Part shown: positions 32,336 to 42,748 of the stretch, piece by piece
Layout: every line of letters starts with the position of its first letter
Numbering within the stretch: the stretch's first letter is position 1
DNA from: Diplonema japonicum
Taxonomy: Eukaryota > Euglenozoa > Diplonemea > Diplonemida > Diplonemidae
Length of the DNA: 64,000 nt
Direction: 5' to 3'
NCBI GenBank assembly: GCA_964019335.1
Contig: OZ025663.1
Span: forward strand, 62,001-126,000
Program-made: the position numbers and the translations under genes
The notes under the pieces: generated by a model
The model's input: the letters and a program-made list of their open reading frames with translations, nothing else
Database searches by the model: none
What the model was told of the DNA's origin: nothing

Positions 32336-32346
32336 CACACACAGGG
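31195..32346. other. Spacer between Rab and RasGEF
   Basis: 1.15 kb with no gene. It contains A-runs (31284-31321, 31445-31461, 32306-32331), T-runs, and a 12-base G-run near 32049. Open frames on both strands are low-complexity. The acceptor for RasGEF is CACACACAG ending at 32344. Confidence 0.6.
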
Positions 32347-34599
32347 ATGTCAGGGAAGCATGACCTCTCGGGAGAAACGGATGGTGATGACAGTGATCTC
32401 AGCGAGGGCTTAGCTGGGATAGGCGTGCGGCAAGAAGACACAGATAGCGAAGAAGAAGACGAAGACGAAGAAGAAGATGAAGAAGAAGAAGAAGAATCGC
32501 ACCTTGGGGAAACACAGCCTGTCGTTGATGTGAGTGAAATAACGCCTCCAGCCAGCGAGCCTGAGACAAACCCCCGCAGCAGGAGCGGGTCGTGGGACCC
32601 TGACAGGCCCGATCCCTTCACCACTGCACGCCCTTCTGGAACGGTGTCCCCTGTCAAACCGTGCCGAAGGGTGTCCTTGAGGACCTCATCTCTGACAGCG
32701 TCCGAAAGTACCACCTCACCCATCTTGCGGCAAGTGGACATCGCGGTCCCTGCCCCCTCGAGCACTCCCTTGCTCCCGCTGTCCAGAGACGAGGAGGATG
32801 ATGAGCTCGAAATATGGAAATCTCAATCCGCCGAGCTCAGCAACCTTCATGAAGCCCTCGTCGTGCAGCAAGGCGTCAAGCCCCACACCAAGGAAAGCAT
32901 CGACCTCCTGCGCCCCATCATCCACTACCTGCAAGTCAAGGGCAAGACAGACCTTGTCGGAACCATCCGTAGCGAGGCCCTCCACCACAACATGCCCCTC
33001 CACCTGAACCCCAACGTTGTTATTGCGGGCATGGAAAAGGCAAGCGTCGAAGGCACAGAACTCAATCAGATGTACCGTAGTGCGCTGTACTACCTGCCGC
33101 CGCTCAGCAACGTGTGGCACACTGCCAAGCCGTGGCCTACAAAAAATTACCGCAAGAGCATTATCCCACTGAAGTGCCCCGCGCAGTACGCAGACGACCC
33201 CAAGCACGCCAGCTACTACACATTGCACAACCTCATCGACCACTTGTTCCTCGACGAGAGCAACGCCAACGACGTCCCTTTCAAGGTCCCGGTGCGCACT
33301 AACTTTACAAACGCCTTCTTCTACACGCACCTGCAGTTCGTCGGCACTGACGCACTCGTCACGCTTATCGGACGCTTCTACCTCGACATCCCCGATGCCT
33401 TCCTATATCCTGAGAAGTGCATTGCAACACGTGTTCGTGTTTTGAAAGTTCTGACGTACTGGATACGGCAGGCGGTGGTTGACTTCACTGATCGCTTGCT
33501 GCACAAGTGTCGTGGTTTTGCCTCACTCGCGCTTACGAAAGTAAGTGGAGGGTCCTCAGAGGTAGCCAATGCTGCTGGGGAATTGCTGTTTGTGATTGAG
33601 AAATGCCTTGCGATGGGCACTCCCAGGATAGCTCCCACCTTGAAAGAACCGAAGGCTGAGCACGAGCAGCCGGAGCCCAAGACGGACGGTCTCAGCCCTG
33701 GTGCCGTGCTGTCCAGCATCAGCGAGTTGGACGATGAAGAGGTCGCTAGGCAGCTCTGCTTGTTGTGCTATGAAGACTTTTGCAGGATAAGTATCAGGGA
33801 ATGGTGGAACTTATCGTGGATCAGCGGGAATGAGCTGTGGTCGGTAAGCTACAACTTGCGGTTTTCGTTCGACCGAGTGGATGCCCTGGTGGAGTGGGTG
33901 AAATCCCTGATCATCGCGCAGCCGACGAAGGCACAGCGGATGGCGCAGCTGCGGCAGTTCCTCCGCATTGCATACTTTTGCTTGAAGCACAATTGCCTGC
34001 TTGCAGCACAAGCGATGTTCGCAGGTGTCGACTCGACGAACGTGAAGCGCATCACAGGAGCTGCGAAGGCATTCAGTAGCGAGCCTTCAAACGGGTTGGT
34101 CAGTGAAGAGGAGATGAAAGAGCTGCTGGATGACATCTGCAATCCGTGGAGCCAGACTCACAGGGGGGTTGTCAGCGAATGTGCGCAGGCGGGTGTCCCA
34201 TGCATCCCCATCCTGGGAAAAACCTCCACCAGCTTCTACACTGCCGCCTCTATCTTTAGCGGCACAGTCGAGCCTGTGATTTGCGGTGGTGAGCAGATCG
34301 AAATCGTGAATTGGCCAAGAATGACTGCCATGGCTGCACTGGCTCTCCCTATCGTCGCGCTCCAATCGTGCCCCTTCAACTTCCGCTCCCTGCCACAGAT
34401 CCAGAAACTTTTCAGGGAGCTCCCCGGTAAAATACCCGAAGCTGTGCTCGACGCAGAAACCCGCAACTTGGAGGTGCAGGAACCCCCACCGGTTAGCCCA
34501 CCCCTTGTGATGCGGGAGGCACATGAAGAACACGAAATATTCACTGTCATGCCACCGAAGAAGAAATCCTTCTGGAAGAGACTTCTGTCGAAAAAATGA
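32347..34599 (+). CDS. RasGEF (CDC25-homology) exchange factor
   Basis: A 750-residue protein. An acidic, disordered N-terminus (EEEDEDEEEDEEEEEE, about 36-51) is followed by a RasGEF N-terminal (REM) module around residues 300-385 (FFYTHLQFVGTDALVTLIGR, ATRVRVLKVLTYWIRQ). The catalytic CDC25-homology domain spans about 465-700 (EEVARQLCLLCYEDFCRI, RFSFDRVDALVEWV, AQLRQFLRIAYFCLKHN, then AGVDSTNVKRI). It would load GTP onto a Ras-family GTPase. The C-terminus is basic and hydrophobic (KKKSFWKRLLSKK), likely membrane-contacting. It starts two bases after an acceptor. No intron. Confidence 0.9.
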   Translation: MSGKHDLSGETDGDDSDLSEGLAGIGVRQEDTDSEEEDEDEEEDEEEEEESHLGETQPVVDVSEITPPASEPETNPRSRSGSWDPDRPDPFTTARPSGTVSPVKPCRRVSLRTSSLTASESTTSPILRQVDIAVPAPSSTPLLPLSRDEEDDELEIWKSQSAELSNLHEALVVQQGVKPHTKESIDLLRPIIHYLQVKGKTDLVGTIRSEALHHNMPLHLNPNVVIAGMEKASVEGTELNQMYRSALYYLPPLSNVWHTAKPWPTKNYRKSIIPLKCPAQYADDPKHASYYTLHNLIDHLFLDESNANDVPFKVPVRTNFTNAFFYTHLQFVGTDALVTLIGRFYLDIPDAFLYPEKCIATRVRVLKVLTYWIRQAVVDFTDRLLHKCRGFASLALTKVSGGSSEVANAAGELLFVIEKCLAMGTPRIAPTLKEPKAEHEQPEPKTDGLSPGAVLSSISELDDEEVARQLCLLCYEDFCRISIREWWNLSWISGNELWSVSYNLRFSFDRVDALVEWVKSLIIAQPTKAQRMAQLRQFLRIAYFCLKHNCLLAAQAMFAGVDSTNVKRITGAAKAFSSEPSNGLVSEEEMKELLDDICNPWSQTHRGVVSECAQAGVPCIPILGKTSTSFYTAASIFSGTVEPVICGGEQIEIVNWPRMTAMAALALPIVALQSCPFNFRSLPQIQKLFRELPGKIPEAVLDAETRNLEVQEPPPVSPPLVMREAHEEHEIFTVMPPKKKSFWKRLLSKK

Positions 34600-34728
34600 A
34601 GAAAAAGAAGAAAGAAAATGGGGGGGGGGGGGTTACATAAGCGCTGCTAATCCGCGCCACTAGATTGTATGAACAGCAATATTTTTGCCTTTCTGTAGAT
34701 TACGTGTCACTAAGGCAAAAGAGGGGGT

Positions 34729-36189
34729 ATGTCATATGTGGTCAAACGAGCGTTGTCGTCCCAGAGAAGGACAATGGGGTGGTGGAACAGGAAAGTAGCG
34801 CCACCGAAGAAGATGAACGAATTGAAAGTTGCAGTGAAAGAGTTAGAGAGGGAAGAGGTACAGTCAGAACAAGTAGTGAGTGAGCCGCCAGCAGTGCATG
34901 GTACGAGTGATGTCGCACAAGCGGGTACTCAAGCAAAGGGGGTTTCGGGGGTGGAGAGGGAAGCGATGTTTGCACCAGAGCCAGAGTCGAGGGACGATCT
35001 AGAGCTGCACTCCATTGAGAAAGCGGAGCCAAGGAAGTTCAGAATGCACATTGAGCACCCAGAAGACCCCGTCATCACCTTCATTAAGCAAGGAAGGGAG
35101 CTCCTCGAAGGCATCGACGATGGCGGTAGAGTGGCCACCATCGGCAAGACAGGCGTGGAAGGCGTCTGGTGCATCCAGTTCGAGAACACTAGAGAAGGCA
35201 ACAGTATCACGGGTGAGATGATGCTGCAGCTAGAAGAAGCGGTGCGCATGGTGAACAGGGCCATCAAGACGAACCACGAGATCACAGCGCTGGTTATCAG
35301 GGGAAGCGGGCTGAACTTTAGTTACGGGACGAGTTCCAGTATCACAGAAGAGATGCGGACGAAGGAAGAGGCTCTCATCTTATCACGGTACATGTCTAGC
35401 ATTCTGTTGGAGTTGCAGTCTCTGCCGATAGTTACAATCGCGGCGTTGGAAGGCGTCACTGCGGGGTGTGCCTCCGAGGTGGCGCTGGCATGCGACTTCC
35501 GCATCAGCGCCGACGACGCGATGTTGCAGTTCAACGACACCATCAACGGGCTGACCCCGGGCTACGGGGGGTCGCAGAGACTGGCCGAGATATCGACCCC
35601 AAGGACGGCGCTGCTGTTGACGGCCTCTGGGAAACCAGTGACCCCCCAAGAGGCAATGGAGCTGGGGATCGTGGACTGCATCACAAAGCCTGGCGACGCG
35701 TACAACGAGGCCATCAACTTTGTGGAGTCCAACCTGCACGACCACAGCGGGCTGGGTGGGCAGTTTGGGGAACTTACGTGGAGACGGCACGCAATCAGGA
35801 GGATGAAAGACAATGTGGTGGCCGCCTCGATGTACGGCAACCACATGTCAGTCTCAGAGACAGAGGCAAGGAACTTCCAAGCGATGTGGGCAGCCAACGC
35901 AAAGGTGATGGTCGAGAGACGGGCACAAGCTTCTGGACTGCGTGCGGCAGGCATCAAGACAGCCCTTGAGGACTGGGCCACACTGACCGACCCCTTTGCA
36001 ATGTCCCTCCCTCTCGACGAAGACGTCGGCAAAGGCCTTACCCCCTCAGCCAATCTCACTCTCATCGGCCGTGCGTCCAACAGCGTAGAACACGCCTTTA
36101 CCTCACTTCTCGAGCGCAAAGCTAATCAACCTCTCTTGAACTCACCCCAGTCTGAATTATTTGTGAAACACAAATATGTTTCCAAGTGA
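34729..36189 (+). CDS. Enoyl-CoA hydratase/isomerase family, probably mitochondrial
   Basis: A 486-residue protein, longer than the usual 260-300 because of about 145 extra N-terminal residues and a C-terminal extension. The crotonase core (about 150-390) has GSGLNFSYG (oxyanion-hole region), ALEGVTAGCASEVALACDFRIS with the conserved first catalytic Glu (residue 250), and GLTPGYGGSQRL. The second catalytic Glu of hydratases, expected in a GQPE-like segment, is not visible (FNDTINGLTPG), so the reaction may be isomerase, hydrolase or another crotonase chemistry. The basic N-terminus (MSYVVKRALSSQRR) resembles a mitochondrial presequence. The acceptor CTTTCTGTAG ends at 34698. Confidence 0.88.
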   Translation: MSYVVKRALSSQRRTMGWWNRKVAPPKKMNELKVAVKELEREEVQSEQVVSEPPAVHGTSDVAQAGTQAKGVSGVEREAMFAPEPESRDDLELHSIEKAEPRKFRMHIEHPEDPVITFIKQGRELLEGIDDGGRVATIGKTGVEGVWCIQFENTREGNSITGEMMLQLEEAVRMVNRAIKTNHEITALVIRGSGLNFSYGTSSSITEEMRTKEEALILSRYMSSILLELQSLPIVTIAALEGVTAGCASEVALACDFRISADDAMLQFNDTINGLTPGYGGSQRLAEISTPRTALLLTASGKPVTPQEAMELGIVDCITKPGDAYNEAINFVESNLHDHSGLGGQFGELTWRRHAIRRMKDNVVAASMYGNHMSVSETEARNFQAMWAANAKVMVERRAQASGLRAAGIKTALEDWATLTDPFAMSLPLDEDVGKGLTPSANLTLIGRASNSVEHAFTSLLERKANQPLLNSPQSELFVKHKYVSK

Positions 36190-36245
36190 TCTGCAGTGTC
36201 ATATGCCGTGTCCATGTCTTTCCCACTGCACACAGAATACACAAA

Positions 36246-39116
36246 ATGACACCAAAGCGAAAAAAGAAACCTACGCCCATCGACAGTCCAAGATCGACGC
36301 CCTCGCCGGCCCTAGACGGCGTCAGCAGGACAGAGTCGGTAATGGTGGTCACACCGCCCCCGCAGCTCTTGAAGCCGGGTTCGACGCCACGCCAGTGTGT
36401 TGATGTGCATGCCGAGAACAGACTGAAGGAAGGATTGCTGAAGGTGCGGGGGAAGGAGACAGTGAAGGTAATGGTAAGAGTGCGGCCATTTATGCCGCAT
36501 GAGATAGCTAAGTCGAGGGACAAGGGTTTCTCACTTGAGCCCACTGTGGCGGTCACAGAGAAGGAGTGCTCTGTAGTAGACGATAATGGTGTTGTTAAAG
36601 ACAAATATAAGTTCGACAGGTGCTTCTGGAGCATGCCTGCCGAGCAGGCTTCAGGTCCGCATGTTGCTGGTCAGGCAGACGTCTTCGAGGTGATGGGCAA
36701 GCCCTCTGTCAAGCATGCTTTCTACGGATACAATGCGTGCATCTTTGCATACGGGCAGACTGGAAGTGGCAAGACGCACTCCATGCTGGGGACGGATGCA
36801 GACCCTGGGCTGGCACCACGTATCGTGCGCAAAATCTACGACACCATCGAAGGCATCCAGCAGGACGGTGAGAAGACGCGTTTTGAGCTCCGCATATGCT
36901 TCATGGAAATCTACAACGAAAAAGTGATGGACTTGCTGGTCGACGGCACGCCGAAGAAGAAAGGCGTCAAGTCCCCGCGAGGCGATAAGTACAGAGAGTG
37001 CAAGGTGCGGTACTCTCCAGACAAAGGGACTTATGTCGAAGGGATTAACAGAATACTTGTTACATCTGCTGCAGAGTGTCTGAAACTGATGCACGGGGGG
37101 ATGGCTTATCGTGCGACAGCTGCACACGCCATGAACGACCAGAGCAGTCGGTCGCACGCTATTTTTCAAATCTGTCTCAAGCAGACGACCGTGCTAGGCA
37201 CCACACTAGTCAGTCTAGTCAACATCGTCGACCTTGCGGGGTCTGAGCGTGTGAAGATGACGAAGGCGACAGGCACCGTGCTCGACGAGGCGAAGAACAT
37301 CAACCTGTCGCTGACGACACTGCGCAGGGTCATCGACGTACTTCTTTCGAATGCGAAGAAGCGTACGAAGGACATCCCTCCTTACCGTGAGTCCATGCTG
37401 ACGTGGGTGCTGAAGGACTCGCTCGGCGGCAACTCAAAAACCATGATGATCGCGGCAGTGAGCCCGCACAGGAGCAACATCGACGACACGTTGAACACAT
37501 TGCGGTACGCGCTCAAGGCAAAAGCTATCTTGCTGCATGCTCAAGTGAATGAAGAGAAAACGGCCACCATGCTAAAGAGTATGAAAGCAGAGATCGAGGC
37601 TTTACAAAGGCAGATCCGCAGCGGCAGCGGCGGCGGTGAAGTGTCAGAAGCAGCGCTCGAGAGCCACAAAAGAGAATTCGAAGAAGCTTTGCAACAAGCA
37701 GAATCCGCAGCTGAGCAGGCGAAACAAGAAGCAGCAGAGGACCACGCCTACATGGAGACGCAAGTAAAGGATGAGAAGCGGAAGAACTTCGCAGCTGCTT
37801 TCCGTAACGCGTTTGCGATCTCGCGAAGGAAGGACGAGACAGCAGCGCTTATCAGTAGCTTGAAGGAAGAACTGCACCGCGAGAGGGAAGCAAGGAGACA
37901 GGCGGAGGAATCAAAGCGGAAGGCAGAAGAAGCTCTGGAGCAACAGGAAGAGAAGTACAGAGACAACACACGGGACAAAAAGATAAAGATACAAGTGCAG
38001 CAGCAGACCATCAACGATGCAAAGGTGTACACACAGGAGCTGCGCGTCAGCGGGCACAAGCTGGAGATGAAGAACGATGAACTGGCGACAGAAGCAAGGC
38101 ACCTACGTGAGGCCTTAAAGACAGAGCGTGAGAACACAAAGCACGCACAGGCTACCGTGAAAAGCTTACAAGTGTCTGTTGCTGGCTTGCACGACAAGAA
38201 CAGCAATGAGATGCTCGAACTGCAAGACGCCAGGAACGCGATCGAAATGCTGCACAACAAGCTCAAGAGTGCGGAAAGCAGAATACGCAACCAAGAACAG
38301 CAGAACAGAGAACTGAGCAAGTCCGCCACCACCCATCACGACGACAAGCTACAAGCGGAGAAATCCCTGCAGCTCACCATCGAAAGGCTTATGGAAAAGA
38401 ATGGTGAACTTGAGCAGCAGTTGCAAGCGAAGCAGAGCATGATATCCTCCTTAAAGGTAAGCGTGCAACACGAACACACACCACACAGCGCAACATCCAC
38501 GACCTGAAGGATGACTACTGTTACCTGAGCAGCGAGAAGCGTTTGAAGGACGATGCATTCGTGTCTTTGAAAGCAACAGAGAGGGAGGTACAGAAGACCA
38601 TGGTATGCACGGCAGTGATTTAAAAGATACAACAAACAGGTCTTCCAAGCTACGGATTTACAAGAGATAGAAGACGAGAACTTGCGCCTAAGAGAGGCTT
38701 TAGATCGACACGACCACCTCTCGACAAGGAGTAGAAGCCCTTCCGTCAGCATGCCGCGTGGCTACGGGGCGGAGGTACGATGTGAGAGCGCTGCCAGACA
38801 TGTGGGCACGCCTCCTGATGACGCGATGTATTTAGACTTCAAGGATTACATGGCTTCATCTTTCTTCCCTTCAGGAAGGCAACGTGCAGGGTCGGTGACC
38901 AGCCCTTCTCTCCCCTCCCCAGGTTGCCATCAGTGGACTGATAAAGGGGGTATCTATTATGGTCCCTCTCCAGGCACACCACAAAGATCCCCCCATCACA
39001 CGCCTACCCGAACCCCCACCCGGACCCCATCCCCATCACCCCTGCGTAGCGGGTCTCGCCGACGCAGGCCATCCTCCAACTTGTATTGTAAAAACGACAA
39101 ACCGGCTTTTAGATAG
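36246..39116 (+). CDS. N-terminal motor kinesin (3 exons)
   Basis: Exons 36246-38456, 38489-38602 and 38640-39116 give 933 residues. The motor domain (about 72-440) begins VKVMVRVRPF and holds the P-loop GQTGSGKT (170-177), NDQSSRSHAIF (switch I), IVDLAGSE (switch II) and YRESMLTWVLKDSLGGNSKT. A long coiled coil (about 450-790) follows. The C-terminal tail is Ser/Pro/Arg-rich (TPTRTPTRTPSPSP). The motor resembles kinesin-3-like or ungrouped protist kinesins; the subfamily is uncertain. The introns are 32 and 37 nt, both phase 0; without splicing the protein would stop 14 codons into intron 1. The start follows CTGCACACAG (ends 36235). Confidence 0.94.
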
Positions 39117-39188
39117 TGAGTTTCTTTTGTTTTTTCCCCTTCGCCAACACCCCCAGACTGGCAGCACCAACAGGCTGACAACATCAAC

Positions 39189-40429
39189 ATGAAACATGTG
39201 TTTGTCATGCTGACGCTGGCAGCTCTTGTTCAAGGGTGGCTGCCCCATGGTCCGTGGCAGAAGCCTAGTGGCAAGTGCACAAATGACTACCAGCAGCGAC
39301 TGGCTTTGAACCAGAACTTGTACAAGCAGGGATGCAGGAAGACAGTCCCGATGGACCTGGTGGAGGAGAATACTCTAACAGCAGATCATTGTGTGCAGTG
39401 GTGTTTCAACTACTACTTCGGTGCTGACCCCGTGGCCCCCATGCCGCCCAAGACCCCCCTCCTCAACATCACCACCTTGTGGAACGTGACGAGCCGCGAC
39501 TGCTACTGCTCGGAGGAGGTGATCCCAGCCACGTCTACAGAGGACGAGGTATGCCTTGTAGTGTAGTGTAGGACGACACGACAGTGCCCGATTATCGTGA
39601 CGTTGCTACCGACAGGGTGCTTGTTTCTGAAGCAGACGCCATGCTCCGCAGCGCCTGCCGACGGGTGGTATGCACACACGGCAACAATAACAACAAATAA
39701 ATAAAAAAATCACAGCATATGGACGCTGGACAATTGCTGCGTGGACGCGGCAGGGTTCGACTGGCCGGGTTTCAGGAACCTGGTGCCGTGGTGGGCGTGG
39801 GGTGTGGGGGCTATGCTTCTGCTCCTGTCGAGCTTGTTGGGGTTGATCGTGAGGGCGAGGAACAGGTTCGGGTACGCAGCCGTGAGCGGACAGGTAGAGG
39901 AGATAGACCAAGAGAGCATTGCAAGGCTGAAGGAGGAGTACGAAGAGCTGCTGAACGACCTGGCCGAGGAAGACAAGCGATTCTTAGAGAGAGAGAAGAT
40001 AAAGAAGCAAAAGAAGGGTGAATGTGGGGGGTGTGAAGGGGGGTGCGAGGAGGAGGATGAAGATGCCGCACTGATCCAGAACCCTGTCATCAACAGCACG
40101 CCTCCCTCCCCTCCGTCTCCAATGACCTCGGAACAGGCGGAGATCGCTGCGGCTGATGATGACTTCCTGTCGTCATTCAACAGCGACGCTCAAGGAGGGA
40201 CCTGCCCTGTGTGTTTGGAGGACCTTGTGAGCGAACCTTGCGTGAGATTGAAATGTGGACACCGGCTGCGACTGGCCTGCATGCAGGACTACGTAGATCA
40301 TTCAGTATGGGAAAAAGTGGTTTAAAGAAAGAACACCAAACACAGGTGACCCGTGGGAAAATACCAGCCTGTCCTATATGTCGTGCAAAAGTTCTTACAC
40401 CCTCTAGAGAGGAGGGAATTGACATATGA
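39189..40429 (+). CDS. Type I membrane RING-finger protein (4 exons)
   Basis: Exons 39189-39548, 39585-39667, 39716-40304 and 40346-40429 give 371 residues. They comprise a signal peptide (1-16), a Cys-rich luminal/extracellular domain with N-glycosylation sites (to about 170), a membrane span (172-193), a cytosolic coiled coil (about 200-250), an acidic linker and a C-terminal RING. The RING ligands are C311, C314, C328, H330, C336, C353 and C356; the last pair comes from exon 4. The usual fifth ligand (His/Cys at 333) is Arg. Introns of 36, 48 and 41 nt all start GTATG and end ACAG. It is probably a membrane E3 ligase. I do not recognise the ectodomain. In exon 2, the 36-nt intron choice is the one that keeps the frame and supplies extra cysteines. 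Confidence 0.85.
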
Positions 40430-41992
40430 TTTTTCTGGGTGATCGCTCTAACATCTCCTCTTTCCTACCCCTTTATTAGACTGGATTATTTAAAAAAAAA
40501 TTTTTTTTTTCTCTCTCTTTCTTGGTGCTGAAAAAAAAAAAAAAAAAAAAAAATCTTTTGTTTTTTTTTTTCTCTCTTTCTCTGTTCGTTATTATTGTCT
40601 TCTCTGCGCTGCAGTTGGAAGAGTAAATGAAAAAAAAAAAGGGTGGTAACAAAGCAACAGCACATGCCTTTAAAACGGGCATCTTCGATCTGGGTATCTA
40701 GCCTCATGCCCCCCCCCCCCCCCCCCCCCCCTCCCCTTTTTTTCTTCTTTCCCCTTATTCTCTTTTATTCTTCTCTCTTTTATTTTCTCTTTGATGAACA
40801 GAAATACTTGTTGTAGTATCGAGAACAAAACTATAAAAAAAACAAAAAATTGTTGGCATGTGCCATGCGTTTTTTTTGGGGGGGGTTAATTCGCTAAGGG
40901 AGTATTTTCTTTTTTGGAGGCTGCCCTCAGGTGAGATTGGTTTTTTTTTTTCTCTTTTTTTTTTCCTCACGCAAAGTAAATTCTAACCGCAAACATCCAC
41001 TCTACAAGGCCCTGAATGGAAAGTCCATTCTTACATTCTTACCCCCAATGAGGGCATTGAAGCCTGTCTAGGTTATGTGAAGCAACACCCCCCCCCTTTT
41101 TTTATTTGTCCTGTTTTCTGATATTGCAATTTTATCAAACAATATGAATACCGTCAGCGGTGTAATGTCCAAAAGGGAAAAAAAAAAAAAAAATGAACAA
41201 ACGAAAAAATAAAATAAAAATAAAAATAAAAAAATCGTCTTTACAGTAAAAGTACAGGCAAGTACAACTGATTGTGACGGAGCTAAGGAGAAAGAAATGT
41301 TTCTATGTTTAATACAAGACAGAGTAAGTACCCCCCCCCCCCCCCCCCCTTCTATCTGTTCCTTTCTGTGTTCATTTCACCTTTGTTTCATGCACAATAC
41401 ACGTTTGGTAAGCAACGAAGAAGTTCAGGAGGGGAAGAAGGAAAGGAAAAAAAAAGAGAAACCAAAAAAAAAAAAAAAATAACACACATATAGTGCGTGT
41501 TAATGTGTTACATAAACCAGGGAGGGGAGATGGGGGGAGGGAGAGGAAAAATAAAGGGACAGTGCTTCTTTTCGTTTATCTTTCGCCCCCCCCTTTTTTT
41601 TTTTTTTGCCGCCGTCCCCCCCTTCCTTGTTAGTTTCTTTTTCTTTGTGGTGGACCGTTGCTGTCACTCCCCGTTACGTAAACTTTCTTTTTCGATAAGT
41701 ATCTGATAATTAGTATCCCCCTCCCTTCTTTTTTTTTTTTTTTTCCTCCTTCTTTTTATTTCGATATTTTTTTAATGGCCTCGAGATCGCGCACAGTTGG
41801 TCAGACAAACTTTACTGCGAAATATACAATTTTGAAGCTCTTATGTCAACTAAAGCCAATTGTTGACTGTTTTTCGGCGGGGGGGGGGGGGGGGGGGGGT
41901 GCCTTGTTTCCCTTCAACCCTTGTCTCAGTGCCCAGGTCTCTTACCCCGTGATCCTAACCTTTGGAGGGAAAAAAAAAAAGAACAAAAAAAC
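40430..41992. other. Homopolymer-rich spacer
   Basis: 1.56 kb without a recognisable gene. It includes a 23-C run (40709-40731), a C-run near 41331, a 21-G run (41879-41899) and many A/T runs. An acceptor candidate GTGCCCAG ends near 41936. Confidence 0.6.
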
Positions 41993-42208
41993 ATGGAATT
42001 TACGTACATAATGACTGCATTTTGGTTTGCGGCATTCGCCTGCCTCGTCGTCTTTCTGGTGAGAGAGATAAAACTGATTAACAAGGCTGCTGGGTTGAAG
42101 GACTTGAAACCACCCACTTCCATAAGAGAAGACAAAGGCGAAGACATTGTAATTGGACAGCCCGCCGAGCTGGTGAGAAGGACGTACGTTCGAGGAACTG
42201 ATGAATGA
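41993..42208 (+). CDS. Small single-span membrane protein, unknown
   Basis: A 71-residue protein: a hydrophobic segment TAFWFAAFACLVVFLV (about 8-23) followed by a basic/acidic tail. The size and layout resemble small organellar membrane subunits, but no family is recognised. ATG 41993 is the first ATG after GTGCCCAG (about 41936) in an A-rich leader. The next gene's acceptor (T-run, then CCCTACAG at 42294-42301) begins within 90 bases, as expected for tightly packed trans-spliced genes. Confidence 0.6.
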   Translation: MEFTYIMTAFWFAAFACLVVFLVREIKLINKAAGLKDLKPPTSIREDKGEDIVIGQPAELVRRTYVRGTDE

Positions 42209-42310
42209 GTCCTCTAGCCGAATATTTAATAGAACTGTTTCTCTCTTTTTTTTTTTTTTTTTTGTGCTTTTTCTTCTATTCTTATCACTTTTTCCCTACA
42301 GGGGTTGGGA

Positions 42311-42618
42311 ATGTTCGATGACGTACTCTCCCAACTAGGGGCGGGTGTGGGGCCCCTCCCGCACCTCGAGTATTCTGGGAAGGGTTACGGTGTGACAGGG
42401 ATCAAATTCAAAAGTGGGAAACAAGGCCACTGTTGCTCTACATTTACACATAATAGCATCCACCATGTAGCCGGGTCCAAGTCGTGGATCCCTAGGATGG
42501 GCCCTGTATGTGACAGGGAAGGGGAAACACACACACACACACACCACCACTACAGGCAAACGACTCCATCGCCCTGGGGCTTCCCAACCAGGCAGTCACG
42601 CTGAACTCGGCCTTGTAA
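42311..42618 (+). CDS. Tiny two-exon protein, unknown
   Basis: Exons 42311-42505 and 42556-42618 give 85 residues. I do not recognise the family. It is Gly-, His- and Ser-rich (YSGKGYGVTGIKFKSG), without membrane spans. The 50-nt intron starts GTATGTGAC, contains a CA repeat and ends CACTACAG; splicing is phase 0 and gives a sensible end (LGLPNQAVTLNSAL), whereas retention reads His/Thr repeats. The start is ten bases after a strong acceptor (T20-rich tract, CCCTACAG). Confidence 0.65.
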
Positions 42619-42748
42619 ACCATAACCCCCTTCTTATTCCAAAGGAGTCTTTTGTTTTCTTCTTCTTCCTTCTTATAATAATTATACCAATACACTGTCT
42701 GCGTTGGCCCTTTTGTATACCGTGGAAAGCCCCAACAGGTGTGATGTG

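Noticed and set aside
32271-32765. Poly-Ser minus-strand frame opposite the RasGEF acidic head
   Set aside because: Antisense of GAA/GAG repeats.
39549-39632. Longer 84-nt intron in the membrane RING gene, ending AAG
   Set aside because: It also keeps the frame, but a 36-nt intron ending GACAG (39549-39584) matches the local length and NACAG consensus and keeps more cysteines.
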